Both the position numbers and the translations under genes were made by a program. Positions 51,605-60,428 of a stretch of 64,000 nt of DNA are shown here, piece by piece. The notes under the pieces are model-generated. The model was not told the origin of the DNA, made no database searches, and saw nothing but the letters and a program-made list of their open reading frames with translations. The stretch covers positions 5,642,001 to 5,706,000 of the forward strand of contig NZ_WING01000001.1 of the NCBI RefSeq assembly GCF_009793335.1, given 5' to 3'. The stretch is from Actinomadura sp. J1-007 (GTDB lineage: Bacteria > Actinomycetota > Actinomycetes > Streptosporangiales > Streptosporangiaceae). Every line of letters starts with the position of its first letter. Position 1 is the first letter of the stretch.

Positions 51605-52843
51605 GTGAAATTCTACTTTCCAGACAGCCAGGATCAGGTCAGCCCGACCTATGACTTCCTGAACGAGGAATATTCTCCGCATCGTGTCCGGCAACGTGAT
51701 GACAAATATGCCCATGAAGTTCTGTCTAAGCGCCCTTACCACGGCCTCTTGGTTAGCAAGTCCATTGTCGACGGATCGGTGCGGGGATCTGGTAAGTACA
51801 CGATACCGCAGCGCGAGCGACTCTACCGGCTAGGCGTTGAGAAGTACTTTCGCCTACCTGAAGGGATGGCCACACTCGGAGACTGCGGAGCCTTCAGTTA
51901 TATTAATGAAGAGGAACCTCCTTACGGAGTGAAAGATGTTGTCGACTTTTACGAGCACTGTGGATTTCAGGCAGGTGTGAGTGTCGACCACGTGATTTTC
52001 CACTACGGCCCCACGGCCAGTGAGAAAACGGTTCCGCAAAAGTGGTCCCAGCGGCGCCGACTCTCGCTTAGGTATGCGCAGGAATTCATCGACGAGGTCC
52101 GGAGGCGGGACAATGTGCTCATCCCGGTCGGCGCTGCGCAAGGGTGGAGTCCCGAAAGCTACGCCGATAGCGTGTGCCAACTGGAGGAGATGGGGTACGA
52201 GCGCATCGCGCTCGGTGGGATGACTCCTCTGCGAACCCAAGATATTCTAGAATGCCTTCAAATGATAAGCGAGTCGCGGCAGTGGGCGGAACTTCATCTT
52301 CTGGGTATCACCCGCGTTGATTCCCTTGAAGATTTCTCCCGCCTCGGTGTAGCGAGTTTCGACAGCACTTCGCCCTTCCGCCAATCTTTCATGGATGATC
52401 GGAACAGCTATCACACACCGGGTCGTTCTTATACGGCGATCAGGGTTCCGCAGGTGGATGGCAATCCTTCCCTCAAGCGGAAAGTGCTGGCCGGCCAGGT
52501 CTCGCAAGCGGCCGCGAAAAGCCTGGAGCGTGAAGCGCTCCGTCTATTGCGTGCTTACGACAGAGGTGACTCTTCGGCTCCACTTCAGAAAGTGCTGGCG
52601 GCTCTGAAGGAATACGAGCAGTTGGTCGAGGGGGAAAGAAAGAAATCCCGTATCGATCAATATGAGTTCTTCCTTGAAGATCGCCCATGGAAGAGATGTT
52701 CGTGTGGCTTGTGTGGGATCCATGGGATCGAGGTCGCAATCTTCCGAGGGTCCGAGCGCAATAAAAGGCGCGGCTTCCATAATCTTGCCGTCTTTGCTGA
52801 CAAGATCCAGGACATCGGCCATTTGCCCGATCAGGAGGACTGA
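51605..52843 (+). CDS. dpdA: DpdA, DNA-guanine transglycosylase
   Basis: 412-residue member of the tRNA-guanine transglycosylase superfamily, DpdA branch, which exchanges guanine in DNA for preQ0. GDCGAFSYINEEEPPY (92-107) and GVSVDHVIFHYG (124-135) match DpdA. The likely nucleophile is Asp253 in ASFDSTSPFRQSF. The zinc site is C365, C367, C370 and H392 (CSCGLCG ... RGFHN). Start GTG 51605 has AGGAG 6 bases before it; the open frame reaches 51494 inside queD without a site. Together with queCED it predicts 7-deazaguanine in this host's DNA. Confidence 0.9.
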   Translation: MKFYFPDSQDQVSPTYDFLNEEYSPHRVRQRDDKYAHEVLSKRPYHGLLVSKSIVDGSVRGSGKYTIPQRERLYRLGVEKYFRLPEGMATLGDCGAFSYINEEEPPYGVKDVVDFYEHCGFQAGVSVDHVIFHYGPTASEKTVPQKWSQRRRLSLRYAQEFIDEVRRRDNVLIPVGAAQGWSPESYADSVCQLEEMGYERIALGGMTPLRTQDILECLQMISESRQWAELHLLGITRVDSLEDFSRLGVASFDSTSPFRQSFMDDRNSYHTPGRSYTAIRVPQVDGNPSLKRKVLAGQVSQAAAKSLEREALRLLRAYDRGDSSAPLQKVLAALKEYEQLVEGERKKSRIDQYEFFLEDRPWKRCSCGLCGIHGIEVAIFRGSERNKRRGFHNLAVFADKIQDIGHLPDQED

Positions 52844-52989
52844 TGGACGGCCGACACACTCCGACTGTCGGCGCTGGAAGCTCATCAAAGGTGAGCACTT
52901 ACTGCTTCGCAGCTCGAAAGATATCCCCGTCTGTTCGCGACTGGAGATGGGCACCTTCGGTCCCGCGCGTCTGGTGACCAAGAGTGACA

Positions 52990-53058
52990 GTAGCCTGGTG
53001 AACCGAGAGGTTCACGCCGGGATCTGTGAGAGCCGGGGGTGAGACTCCCCCGGCTACT
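52990..53058 (+). other. group II intron 3' end (domains V-VI) relic
   Basis: TAGCCTGGTGAACC, loop GAGA and GGTTCACGCCGGGATC form a domain V-like hairpin with AGC triad, GNRA loop and a CG bulge. TGTGAGAGCCGGGGG, TGAGACT and CCCCCGGCTAC then form a domain VI-like hairpin (perfect 9-bp stem 53031-53039/53047-53055). No reverse transcriptase is present. The domain VI stem could also work as a terminator for dpdA. Confidence 0.55.
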
Positions 53059-53096
53059 CGACCGCATGAAGTGACACGGTTTGCGACACCGACACC
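53055..53096 (+). repeat. dispersed repeat copy C
   Basis: TACTCGACCGCATGAAGTGA followed by CACGGTTTGCGACACCGACA. It begins right at the end of the intron-like hairpin, as if the intron had entered this repeat. It matches copies A, B and D only from GCATGA onward. Confidence 0.45.
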
Positions 53097-53461
53097 TTCC
53101 TTGCCTGCCCGGATCCAAGACGTTGGCCACCGCGACGGCCTGCCCCGCCGACAGTCTGTCCGGCTGTTCAGGTCCAGGCGCTGCTCGACCACGCTCCCTG
53201 AACGCCACCGCTGGCTACTTCCGCGCCGTCAACACCGAGACATCCCCGTCGTCGCACCGTCTTCGCCTCTTGAACATGCCCCTCATCTGCAGGTACGGCG
53301 TCGGGTTCACGAAAGGGCCAACCGCTCACCTGCTCGATGTCGACATGAACAAAGGCGTCGTGATCACAATCGGGCAAATCAGTGAGCTGTTTTGCTGAGT
53401 GTGATAGTCGTATGGTGGTGACGTTTTGTATTCAGGAGCGTCTAAGTAAGGAGGAACAACG
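53097..53461. other. promoter region of 53462 gene
   Basis: About 360 bases. A frame at 53081-53398 ends in HLLDVDMNKGVVITIGQISE but has no family match and no site. The last bases carry an excellent AAGGAGGAAC site for the next gene. Confidence 0.35.
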
Positions 53462-54457
53462 ATGGCGGTGAGTGACCAGGCAGCAGACCCCCAAAGCACA
53501 CTATGCAAGTTCCTTGATTTGCGTCTTCCACAACGCGGCGTGGTGGTCGATCAATGGATCAAGGAGCTGCAGAAAACGCCTTGGACGGTTATCGATGTCG
53601 ACGCCGACCGGAGCCTCCTGGGCACCGCGTTGGAGATCCGTATGGGGCTGGACCTGACCGACGAACCCGCCCACTGGGGACTGTTGTCCTTCCTGCCGCC
53701 CGAGCCGTGCCACGCCCTGTTGAGCGCAGCGGGTTTTGCTCCGGCCACCTACGATCACCTGCCCGACAGCGGCACCACCGATCCACTGCTGCTGTCATGG
53801 CACCGCATCACCCAGCCGACCCAAGGCCAGGATGCCGCTCAACGTGCTGCCCTGGTCGCCTGCATCAACGCTGCCTGCATCGATCAACTCGCCCACCGCC
53901 TGCACGCCACCCCCGCTGCCCAACTGCGCCGTTCACTGTTCCTGGCCCTGTATGGAGGCGGCGCCGGACCACTCGATGAGAATCATCCAGCGTTCGCTGG
54001 CCTGCATCACATGTGGAACGGCTACCTGCGCCACGGCCGCCAAGAACTCCAGCAACTGGGGCGGCAAACCATCGTCGCGCTCCCACTGGCGCCCGGGTTC
54101 GCCACCGCCGACCTGGCCGTCGGTCGGACCCTGGTAGAGATCAAAGCCTCCACCGAACCCACCCACCATCTTCAGGTATGGCTGAACCAACTGCTGGGCT
54201 ACCTCCTGCTGGACCGCCTCAACATCTTCGGCTGGGAAGCCATCGCTGTATACCTCGGCTGGCACGCCACCATCTTGACGATCCCTGTCGCCAACCTCCT
54301 GGCAGCCGCTACCGTCGGCCCCACACCTTCGCTTGACCAACTCCGTGCGGAATTTCACCAGGCCATCTGCCCAGAACTCGACGAAGCCGCAACCTTTTAC
54401 CTCCAAGCCCGCTATCCCCGCCCCGCCGCAGCCACTTCACCACCGAACGCACAATAA
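53462..54457 (+). CDS. unknown protein with PD-(D/E)XK-like core
   Basis: 331 residues. The first half is helical and unrecognised. At about 215-250 it reads ADLAVGRTLVEIKASTEPTH and LNQLLGYLLLD: Asp, eight residues, E-I-K, then a glutamine helix, as in PD-(D/E)XK nucleases. ATG 53462 has a near-perfect AAGGAGG site. It is the first full gene after dpdA, so it could be the cutting partner of the DNA modification; this is inference from position. Confidence 0.5.
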   Translation: MAVSDQAADPQSTLCKFLDLRLPQRGVVVDQWIKELQKTPWTVIDVDADRSLLGTALEIRMGLDLTDEPAHWGLLSFLPPEPCHALLSAAGFAPATYDHLPDSGTTDPLLLSWHRITQPTQGQDAAQRAALVACINAACIDQLAHRLHATPAAQLRRSLFLALYGGGAGPLDENHPAFAGLHHMWNGYLRHGRQELQQLGRQTIVALPLAPGFATADLAVGRTLVEIKASTEPTHHLQVWLNQLLGYLLLDRLNIFGWEAIAVYLGWHATILTIPVANLLAAATVGPTPSLDQLRAEFHQAICPELDEAATFYLQARYPRPAAATSPPNAQ

Positions 54458-54486
54458 ATTTCCGGACCAGCTCGCACGAAGTTTGA

Positions 54487-55728
54487 TCACCAGCCGTTGA
54501 AGGTCAAAAGTGGATCGGTGGGCGGCGTGATCACCACTGCGGTGGCCTTCGCCTCCGTCTGCACCAGCGTCCACGCGTTGATCTTGTGGGCGTGCGCCAC
54601 CAGGACCCGCTCGACGAAATACGTCCTCCATTCCGGCCACGCCCGCTCTACCAGCAGCGGCATGGTGATGCACAGCCCCTGCATCGACAGCCGCGTCTCG
54701 GTGAACGACAGGCAGGACACCTCCACGCACGTCTTCGGCGGGCACGCCTGCGCCCGGTTCCCCGGAACCGGAACCCGAGCTTGGCGGTGCCGTCGTAGAT
54801 CTGCTTGAACGTCGGCCGCACCGGCCACTTGATCCCGCCGCGCCGCGCGATCATGGTCGGCAGGTCGACCAGGCCGTCGCGGCTGGCGGTCTCGCACATG
54901 TCATACAGCACCGCGGATTCGGCGCACCACATGCAGTTTGCCGCCGCGACCAGCGACCCGCCCGGCAGACGCCGCTCGCTGGCCGCCCGCTCGATCACGC
55001 CGAAGTCGTCTCGGTATCGGCGGTGAACTGCGCGGGCGTGTTGCGGTGCAGCGTCGCGATCCGGCCCTCACGCTCCCGTCGCCTGCGCTCATGCGGGCCA
55101 GGGCGGTCACCCGCTTCACCAGCGCGTCACCGAGATCCTGCAAGCCCGCGAATTCGGTGCCGGGGATGATGCCGGGAATGTCGGCGGCCACCGACACCGC
55201 ATACGTGATGGCGGTGTCTGCGCCTATCTGCGACTGCGGGATGGTGCTGTTCGCCATCGCACCGAGGTTGATCATCGGTGCCCGGCCCGCAGGCGGGCGG
55301 GCGGCGCTGACGGTGACCAGCTCCCCTTCCAGAACCTCGCCGCCCTGCGGGCTATCGGTGCCCGCCGGAGCCGTCCCTTCCACCTGGGGCGGGGTCTGCT
55401 CCGTCGCCGGGGTGGTGGTCTGCTCGCCGTCCGTGGGGCCGGTGCCCAGACGCGCGGCCAGCTCCTGCACCCGTTCACCCTGATCGCGCTGGGTGTTGAT
55501 CTGCTCGGCGATCGCCTCACCGACGTCGGCGAGCACCTCCATTCGCGTCACGTCGTCGCCGGACAGGGTGTTCTTGGCCTCCAGCTCCCGGAACGCCGCC
55601 ACCGCGGCGTTCCGGGCCCCGTCCAGGTCTCGGGGCAGGTCATCGGTAAAGCCGGCCAGGACCTGGCGAAGGCCCTCGACGCCGTTTTCCGCGTGGGCGG
55701 TCAGCAGCCGCCTCAATAGCTCATTCAT
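54487..55728 (-). pseudogene. prophage major capsid protein relic
   Basis: Start MNELLRRLLTAHAENGVEGL with a Gly/Pro/Thr-rich linker, then AGRAPMINLGAMANSTIPQS and PGIIPGTEFAGLQDLGDALV; later CMWCAESAVLYDMCETASRD and GLCITMPLLVERAWPEW. These resemble actinophage major capsid proteins. Frames break near 55060, 55010 and 54780, and the 3' end is lost after FNGW at 54487. No other phage structural gene is near, so it is a fossil. ATG 55728 keeps a CGGAGGG site. Confidence 0.6.
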
Positions 55729-55879
55729 GCTGGCCCTCCGGTGGCAGCACGTCACATCGACGTGCTCCCAGCCCACCTAGCCAGCAGAGCTGATGATCAC
55801 ACTCTCGCTGCCAGGCGGTAGGCCGGTGGTATGAGGTATGGGCAAGTGGTGGCCTGTCACCTGGACAGCGGGCCGCGCG

Positions 55880-56392
55880 TGAGCGGATCCGGCTGCAGGC
55901 CGCCGGCATGTTCGAGCAGGGAGCGACGAACGCTCAGGTCGCCGAGTTCTTTGGTGTGACGCCGATGACGGCCTGGCGGTGGCGGCAGGCCTGGCAGACC
56001 AGTGGCCGCCAGGCGCTGCTGTCGCAAGGGCCGGGCGGTTTCCCGTGTCGGCTGGCCAAGGCCGAGCGGCGCCTGCTGGAGGAGTTGCTGGAGGCCGGGC
56101 CGCCGGCGCACGGGTATGGCGATCAGGACTGGACGCTGGCGCGGATCGCCGAGGTCATCGACGAGTGATTCGGGGTGTCCTACACGCCGCAGGGTGTGGC
56201 GGTGTTGCTGCATCGCACGGGTGGAGTGTGCAGGTGCCCGCGGGGGCCGCCGAACGCGACGGGGCCGAGGTCGGCCGCTGGGTGGGTGAGGAGTGGCCGC
56301 AGATAAAAGGCAGGCGGCGGACCTGGGGGCCTGGCTGGACTTCGTCGACGAGACCGGCCAGAGGCTGAAGCCGCCCAAGGGCCGCACCTAGG
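55880..56392 (+). pseudogene. IS630-family transposase relic
   Basis: RERIRLQAAGMFEQGATNAQ, VAEFFGVTPMTAWRWRQAWQ and DWTLARIAEVIDE form the winged-helix half of an IS630 transposase. Then come a TGA, FGVSYTPQGVAVLLHRTG, and after two frame changes AADLGAWLDFVDETGQRLKP (catalytic Asp-Glu region). It ends in a TAG at the join with an IS5 tail. Confidence 0.75.
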
Positions 56393-56405
56393 GACTGTCC
56401 CGTGA

Positions 56406-56492
56406 TCATGTGACGGGATCTTGGAGCCAGATGCGGATCGAGACGACGGCGATGCTGCCCTGGTAGATGAGTTCACAGTCGTAGCGCACGAG
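56406..56492 (-). pseudogene. IS5-type transposase C-terminal tail
   Basis: The complement reads LLVRYDCELIYQGSIAVVSI and RIWLQDPVT then stop, a typical last piece of IS5-type transposases. GGGACTGTCCCGTGATC beside it could be the element's end. It cuts the IS630 gene. Confidence 0.55.
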
Positions 56493-56505
56493 TAGCCTTC
56501 ACGCC

Positions 56506-57237
56506 ATGGCCGCGACGATGCCGATGTACGCCATGCCGGAACCGGGCGCGCGGCTCGCGGTCCGACCCCGGCCAGCGAGCTGGGACGCAGCCGGGCACCC
56601 GAGTCAGGTCCGGCTGGAGGAATTCCTCGCTGATGCCGCCCGAGTATGTGCCCCGCGGCTCGACCAACTCCCGGACCCGCTCGCGTTGCGGCTGGACGTG
56701 GCTATCCCCGTGCGGACACCGCTGCTTGACCAGCATGACCTCGACAACTACCTGCTCCCGCTCGCAACCCATCTGAGCAGGACCAGCGGTAGGCGGTTCG
56801 TGTCGGTCTGGGGCACCAAGCGGCACGCCCTGGACTCCTATCTCGCTGTGGCCGAGGCGATGCCCGCCGACGCGAACGCCTGGCACGGCCAGGCCTTCGA
56901 TGTTCGGACCACCGCGGCCGCCGACACGACGGCCTTCAAGGAACAAATCGACCAGCAACTCACCGAGGCTACTCTCCTCCCCGAAGGGCCGCTCCGTCTC
57001 CACATCGCCTTTCTCGTCGGTTCCCGGAGGCAATGGCCGAACCTGTGGAAGCCGACCATCGATGCCCTCGGCCGACTCCTCGGCGGCACGACACCCGACC
57101 GTCTCTGGCACCCCCGTGATGGCCGCATCGTGGAACTCGGTCTCAGCACCCGTATCGATCCGAGCCTTGGCCACCACGTGGCGCTGCGCATCCAGATCGC
57201 CCCAGCGGACACCCCGGCCACCGCCAGGCCCAGCTAA
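56506..57237 (+). CDS. RusA-like protein
   Basis: 243 residues, not closely recognised. The C-terminal half has LLPEGPLRLHIAFLVGSRRQ, WPNLWKPTIDALGRLLGG and HPRDGRIVELGLS, the order seen in RusA Holliday-junction resolvases; earlier DQHDLDNYLLPLATHL also has an acidic D-x-D-N. It could process recombination or replication forks of a mobile element. No ribosome site stands out, and its 5' end abuts the IS5 tail. Confidence 0.5.
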   Translation: MAATMPMYAMPEPGARLAVRPRPASWDAAGHPSQVRLEEFLADAARVCAPRLDQLPDPLALRLDVAIPVRTPLLDQHDLDNYLLPLATHLSRTSGRRFVSVWGTKRHALDSYLAVAEAMPADANAWHGQAFDVRTTAAADTTAFKEQIDQQLTEATLLPEGPLRLHIAFLVGSRRQWPNLWKPTIDALGRLLGGTTPDRLWHPRDGRIVELGLSTRIDPSLGHHVALRIQIAPADTPATARPS

Positions 57238-57597
57238 GAGAAGCCGCCGGGCACTGCCGCTATGACGTGCTTTTGCGTGCACCGCCGCACTGACCTGAAC
57301 TGTGCAATGACTCTGGACATCCGTGCGGTGAGGTAGGCCTGCGGGCGCGATGTCGGCGTTGCTGCCGACCGTCTCCCGCAGGTCCCTCCCGCACCCGGCG
57401 TGCGCTGGCGGACTCATCCATGAGTACTCGCAGGTCGCATGAGGTGACAGAGTTATCGGCACTGACAGGCACGCTACCAGTCGATTTCGACGAGAGCGCA
57501 GGTAAACCGGCAGGTCAGGTCGATGGTCTCTCTGTTAGAGACCGTTTCTGGCAGCGCTGTTGCGCCTGTACTCGGCGTGACAAAGGGGGAACATCAA
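57238..57597. other. gap with repeat copy D
   Basis: No supported gene. Its notable content is the dispersed repeat at 57419-57470 and the AAAGGGGGA site just before GTG 57598. A promoter for the two-gene system downstream is likely here. Confidence 0.4.
57419..57470 (+). repeat. dispersed repeat copy D
   Basis: CATGAGTACTCGCAGGTCGC then ATGAGGTGACAGAGTTATCG and GCACTGACA. It stands 128 bases upstream of the two-gene ATPase system. Confidence 0.5.
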
Positions 57598-58502
57598 GTG
57601 AGTAAGAAGATCACTGAAGAGCTCAGCGTGGAGATCGACGACCTGTCCCTGTCGCTGACGGGGTGGCAGGTCGAGGACATCCGGGCTCGGTTGGTGAGCG
57701 AGGCATATTGGGACAGCGGATACGAGCACAAGGTCGCCGTTTCCGGCACCCTGCGGTTCTTGCCGGAGGACTGGACCGAGCGTTTCGCCTACGAGGATTA
57801 TGTTCCTCTTCCGCTCATCACGCTCGGCAGGACGGGTCAGCCGACCTCGAAAAGCTTCATGACTATCGACCAGGTCGACCTTAAGACTGCGAGCAAGCGG
57901 TCCGTTCGAGTTTCAATGAAGAGCGATGAGTGGTGGAGCAAGAAGCGCTGTGCCGCCGGTGATGTCCAAGTTGGGATCACCGCTTATGACCTCCAAGAGG
58001 TCAACCTCGAGTACGCCAACTCCAGACTGGACATGTCCCCGAAGGAGATCATCGAACTGCCGGTCGACCTCGTTGACGAGACGACGTACGGGTCGATCCG
58101 GCCGAACTCGACGGTTGCCACCGCTTACGTGCGCCGGAGGAAGAAGGACGATGACGGCGACGACATCCGGGTGCATCTCGAAGGGCTCTTCCAGCTCGGC
58201 TCCGCCGAGGAGCTGCTCGCCGACTTCGTCAGCAAAGACCCTTGGAACAAAGAGAAACTGAAAGACAGAGATGAGTACCCCTCGAAATAGACCTCCCGAA
58301 CCTTGAGATCGAGGTCCTGGACGAAACCGGCTTCCTCCTGGGCAAGAAAGAGGTCAACTTCCTCGGGCGGGCGCGTATCACCGAGCCCGGCACGCCGTCT
58401 GGCCGCCACCCTCGCTGGCACGTCTACGTCGGGGAGCTTCTGGAGGACTACGCAGGCGAGCCCTCTCGCGTACTCATCAGGTTTGTGGACGGTGACGAGT
58501 GA
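57598..58502 (+). CDS. unknown beta-rich protein coupled to ATPase, one frameshift
   Basis: About 301 residues. Not recognised; it looks beta-rich with many acidic residues. The frame that ends at 58290 (DRDEYPSK) and a 75-codon open frame without any start (LEIDLPNLEIEVLDETGFLL to FVDGDE) join if one C is added to CCCC 58278-58281. The joined gene ends at TGA 58500-58502, overlapping the ATG of the ATPase gene. GTG 57598 is chosen for AAAGGGGGA; an in-frame start at 57523 lacks a site. It is probably the obligate partner of the ATPase. Confidence 0.6.
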
Positions 58503-60319
58503 TGCCCGGCCTTGCCCGGCATCTGCAGACCCTGCAGACCACTCTCGTACGGGAATACACCCAGGCTCCGGGACTGTTCGGAGAGATCGCTCGAATGGAG
58601 GCCCTGCTCGCCGACACCTACCGCGACCGTGTGCCCTATGAGCTGTTGCAAAATTCCGACGACGCGGGCTCCCGTGTGGTCGAGGTCGAAGACCTCGGCG
58701 ACGGGCGGTTCGGGTGGCGCAACGACGGGCGGCCGTTGAACGCCGCTGACATCGAGGCCCTATGCCGAAGTGCCAGCTCGACCAAGCAACGCGGCGAGGG
58801 CACCATCGGATACCGTGGAATCGGTTTCAAATCGCTCGCCGCCATTGCTGAGCGCATCGATATCCGTTCCGCCGACGTGGCGTTCTCCTTCGACCGCCGC
58901 CGCTCCGCCGAAAAGCTCGGGATGGCGGTCGATCCCGGGTCAGTTCCGCTCATCAGAGTTCCGACCGGTATCCGCGAAGTCGAAGCGTGGGTGGACGGAG
59001 TGTCGTTCACGGTCACCCGGCAAGGTGGAGCTCAGGCTCAGATCGGGAACATCGACCCGATCAGCGTCTTGTTCCTGCGGAACGTCGAACAGCTCACCGT
59101 TCGGGCTGACGGGCAGGCATCCACCGCGCACATCGAACGCAACGACCAAGGGGTGGTGCTGCGCAACACTGATGGAGAGGCACGTTTCGCGCTGCTGCGC
59201 CATGGCGGGGCGACGGTCGCGGTCCCATTGGACGCGCGAGCGTTGGCACTCGCCGGTATCCGCGGCAGGCTCGCCTGCTTCCTACCGTTGAGCGACGAGC
59301 TCGGCGTCCCGATCGTGGTGTCGGGAGACCTGCTAACCGACCCCTCGCGCACCCACGCAGTCGTCGGCGACGAGTCGACTCAGCAGATCTTGGCCGACGC
59401 CGCGAGCGCGGTCGCCGAGGCGCTGTGCATGCCCAGCGGCGCGGTCTTTGAGCGGTTGTGGGAACTGGTACTGGACGGAGAGGACATCCGCAGCCCCCTA
59501 GTCGCCCCAACCCTGACGGCGAGCAAGGCGTTCCTGACGTTCCTGCGGGACGAGATGATGGCGCGCCAGCCGGGATTCGCTTACTCTCCCGTAGCGTTGG
59601 AGCCTGAGGACGTTGCCGCGGTCTTCCCGCAGGGCGGCCCGGTGGCCCTGTACGCGGAACGGAACCAGGCCAGCGCCCGCGCCGCCCGGACAGTGCTCGG
59701 GCTGCGCAGCTTGGACATCGCAGAGATAGTGAACTCTCCCGCAGTACCTGGACTGTCCGCCCCGACACGCACTCGGCTGGGGCATCACCTGGCCCAACTC
59801 GCCCGTACACATGGACGTCGGCTCAGCCCGGCCGAACAGCAGCTCGTCGACGCGGTGGCCGAACCCGCGACCCCGCCCGCTGCCGTGCCGAAGATCGCCC
59901 GGACGGACAAGGCCGCGACGGTGCCGTCCACTTCGCTGCCCGAGATCCTCACCCGGTGGCGCACCGCCGAAGTCGCGACAATGGAGTTCTTGAACGCGCG
60001 GGGATGGAAGCTGCGCGATGTCAGTGCGCAGAACGTCGGCTACGACCTCGAAGGCGTCGACTCCCAAGGGAATGCCGTACGCGTCGAGGTCAAGAAGGTC
60101 GACCAGCTCGATGCGCAGTTCTCCATGACTAACAATGAACTGTCCCTCATGCTGCACGCCCCGAAGGGATACCTGATAGCCCTCCTCGTCGGCGACGGCC
60201 CGATCGCAAAGCTCATGATCTTGGATCCCGCCAACAGAGATCTACCGCGGGAGCGCGTCTGTCGCCGATGGGACTACGTGTTCACCGACTGGGCCCGCTT
60301 CGCAACAACAATCAGCTGA
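58502..60319 (+). CDS. sacsin/HSP90-type ATPase with DUF3883 domain
   Basis: 605 residues. The N-terminal GHKL ATPase has VPYELLQNSDDAGSR (N-box, Glu 47 and Asn 51 region) and GEGTIGYRGIGFKSLAAIAE (lid glycines), as in sacsin-like proteins. The C-terminus (about 490-560) has MEFLNARGWKLRDVSAQNVG, YDLEGVDSQG and VRVEVKKV, a DUF3883 domain with the D...ExK pattern of PD-(D/E)XK nucleases. Such fusions occur in bacterial defence islands. The start overlaps the stop of the upstream gene (TGATG). It may sense phage or foreign DNA and act as a nuclease; that is inferred. Confidence 0.8.
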   Translation: MPGLARHLQTLQTTLVREYTQAPGLFGEIARMEALLADTYRDRVPYELLQNSDDAGSRVVEVEDLGDGRFGWRNDGRPLNAADIEALCRSASSTKQRGEGTIGYRGIGFKSLAAIAERIDIRSADVAFSFDRRRSAEKLGMAVDPGSVPLIRVPTGIREVEAWVDGVSFTVTRQGGAQAQIGNIDPISVLFLRNVEQLTVRADGQASTAHIERNDQGVVLRNTDGEARFALLRHGGATVAVPLDARALALAGIRGRLACFLPLSDELGVPIVVSGDLLTDPSRTHAVVGDESTQQILADAASAVAEALCMPSGAVFERLWELVLDGEDIRSPLVAPTLTASKAFLTFLRDEMMARQPGFAYSPVALEPEDVAAVFPQGGPVALYAERNQASARAARTVLGLRSLDIAEIVNSPAVPGLSAPTRTRLGHHLAQLARTHGRRLSPAEQQLVDAVAEPATPPAAVPKIARTDKAATVPSTSLPEILTRWRTAEVATMEFLNARGWKLRDVSAQNVGYDLEGVDSQGNAVRVEVKKVDQLDAQFSMTNNELSLMLHAPKGYLIALLVGDGPIAKLMILDPANRDLPRERVCRRWDYVFTDWARFATTIS

Positions 60320-60428
60320 ACGTTCGCCGACCGGCTGGCCGGCCATTCTCCGCACACCCGCGAGGAATGGCCGCGCCGCTACACTAATGGCTGCGCCCTC
60401 CCGTGGTGATCCCGCGAGCCTGGTGCAA

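Noticed and set aside
49809..52843. Qat-type defence system (QatC is QueC-like)
   Set aside because: queE, queD and dpdA follow queC, and there is no QatA ATPase, QatB or QatD nuclease, so preQ0 synthesis for DNA is the better reading.
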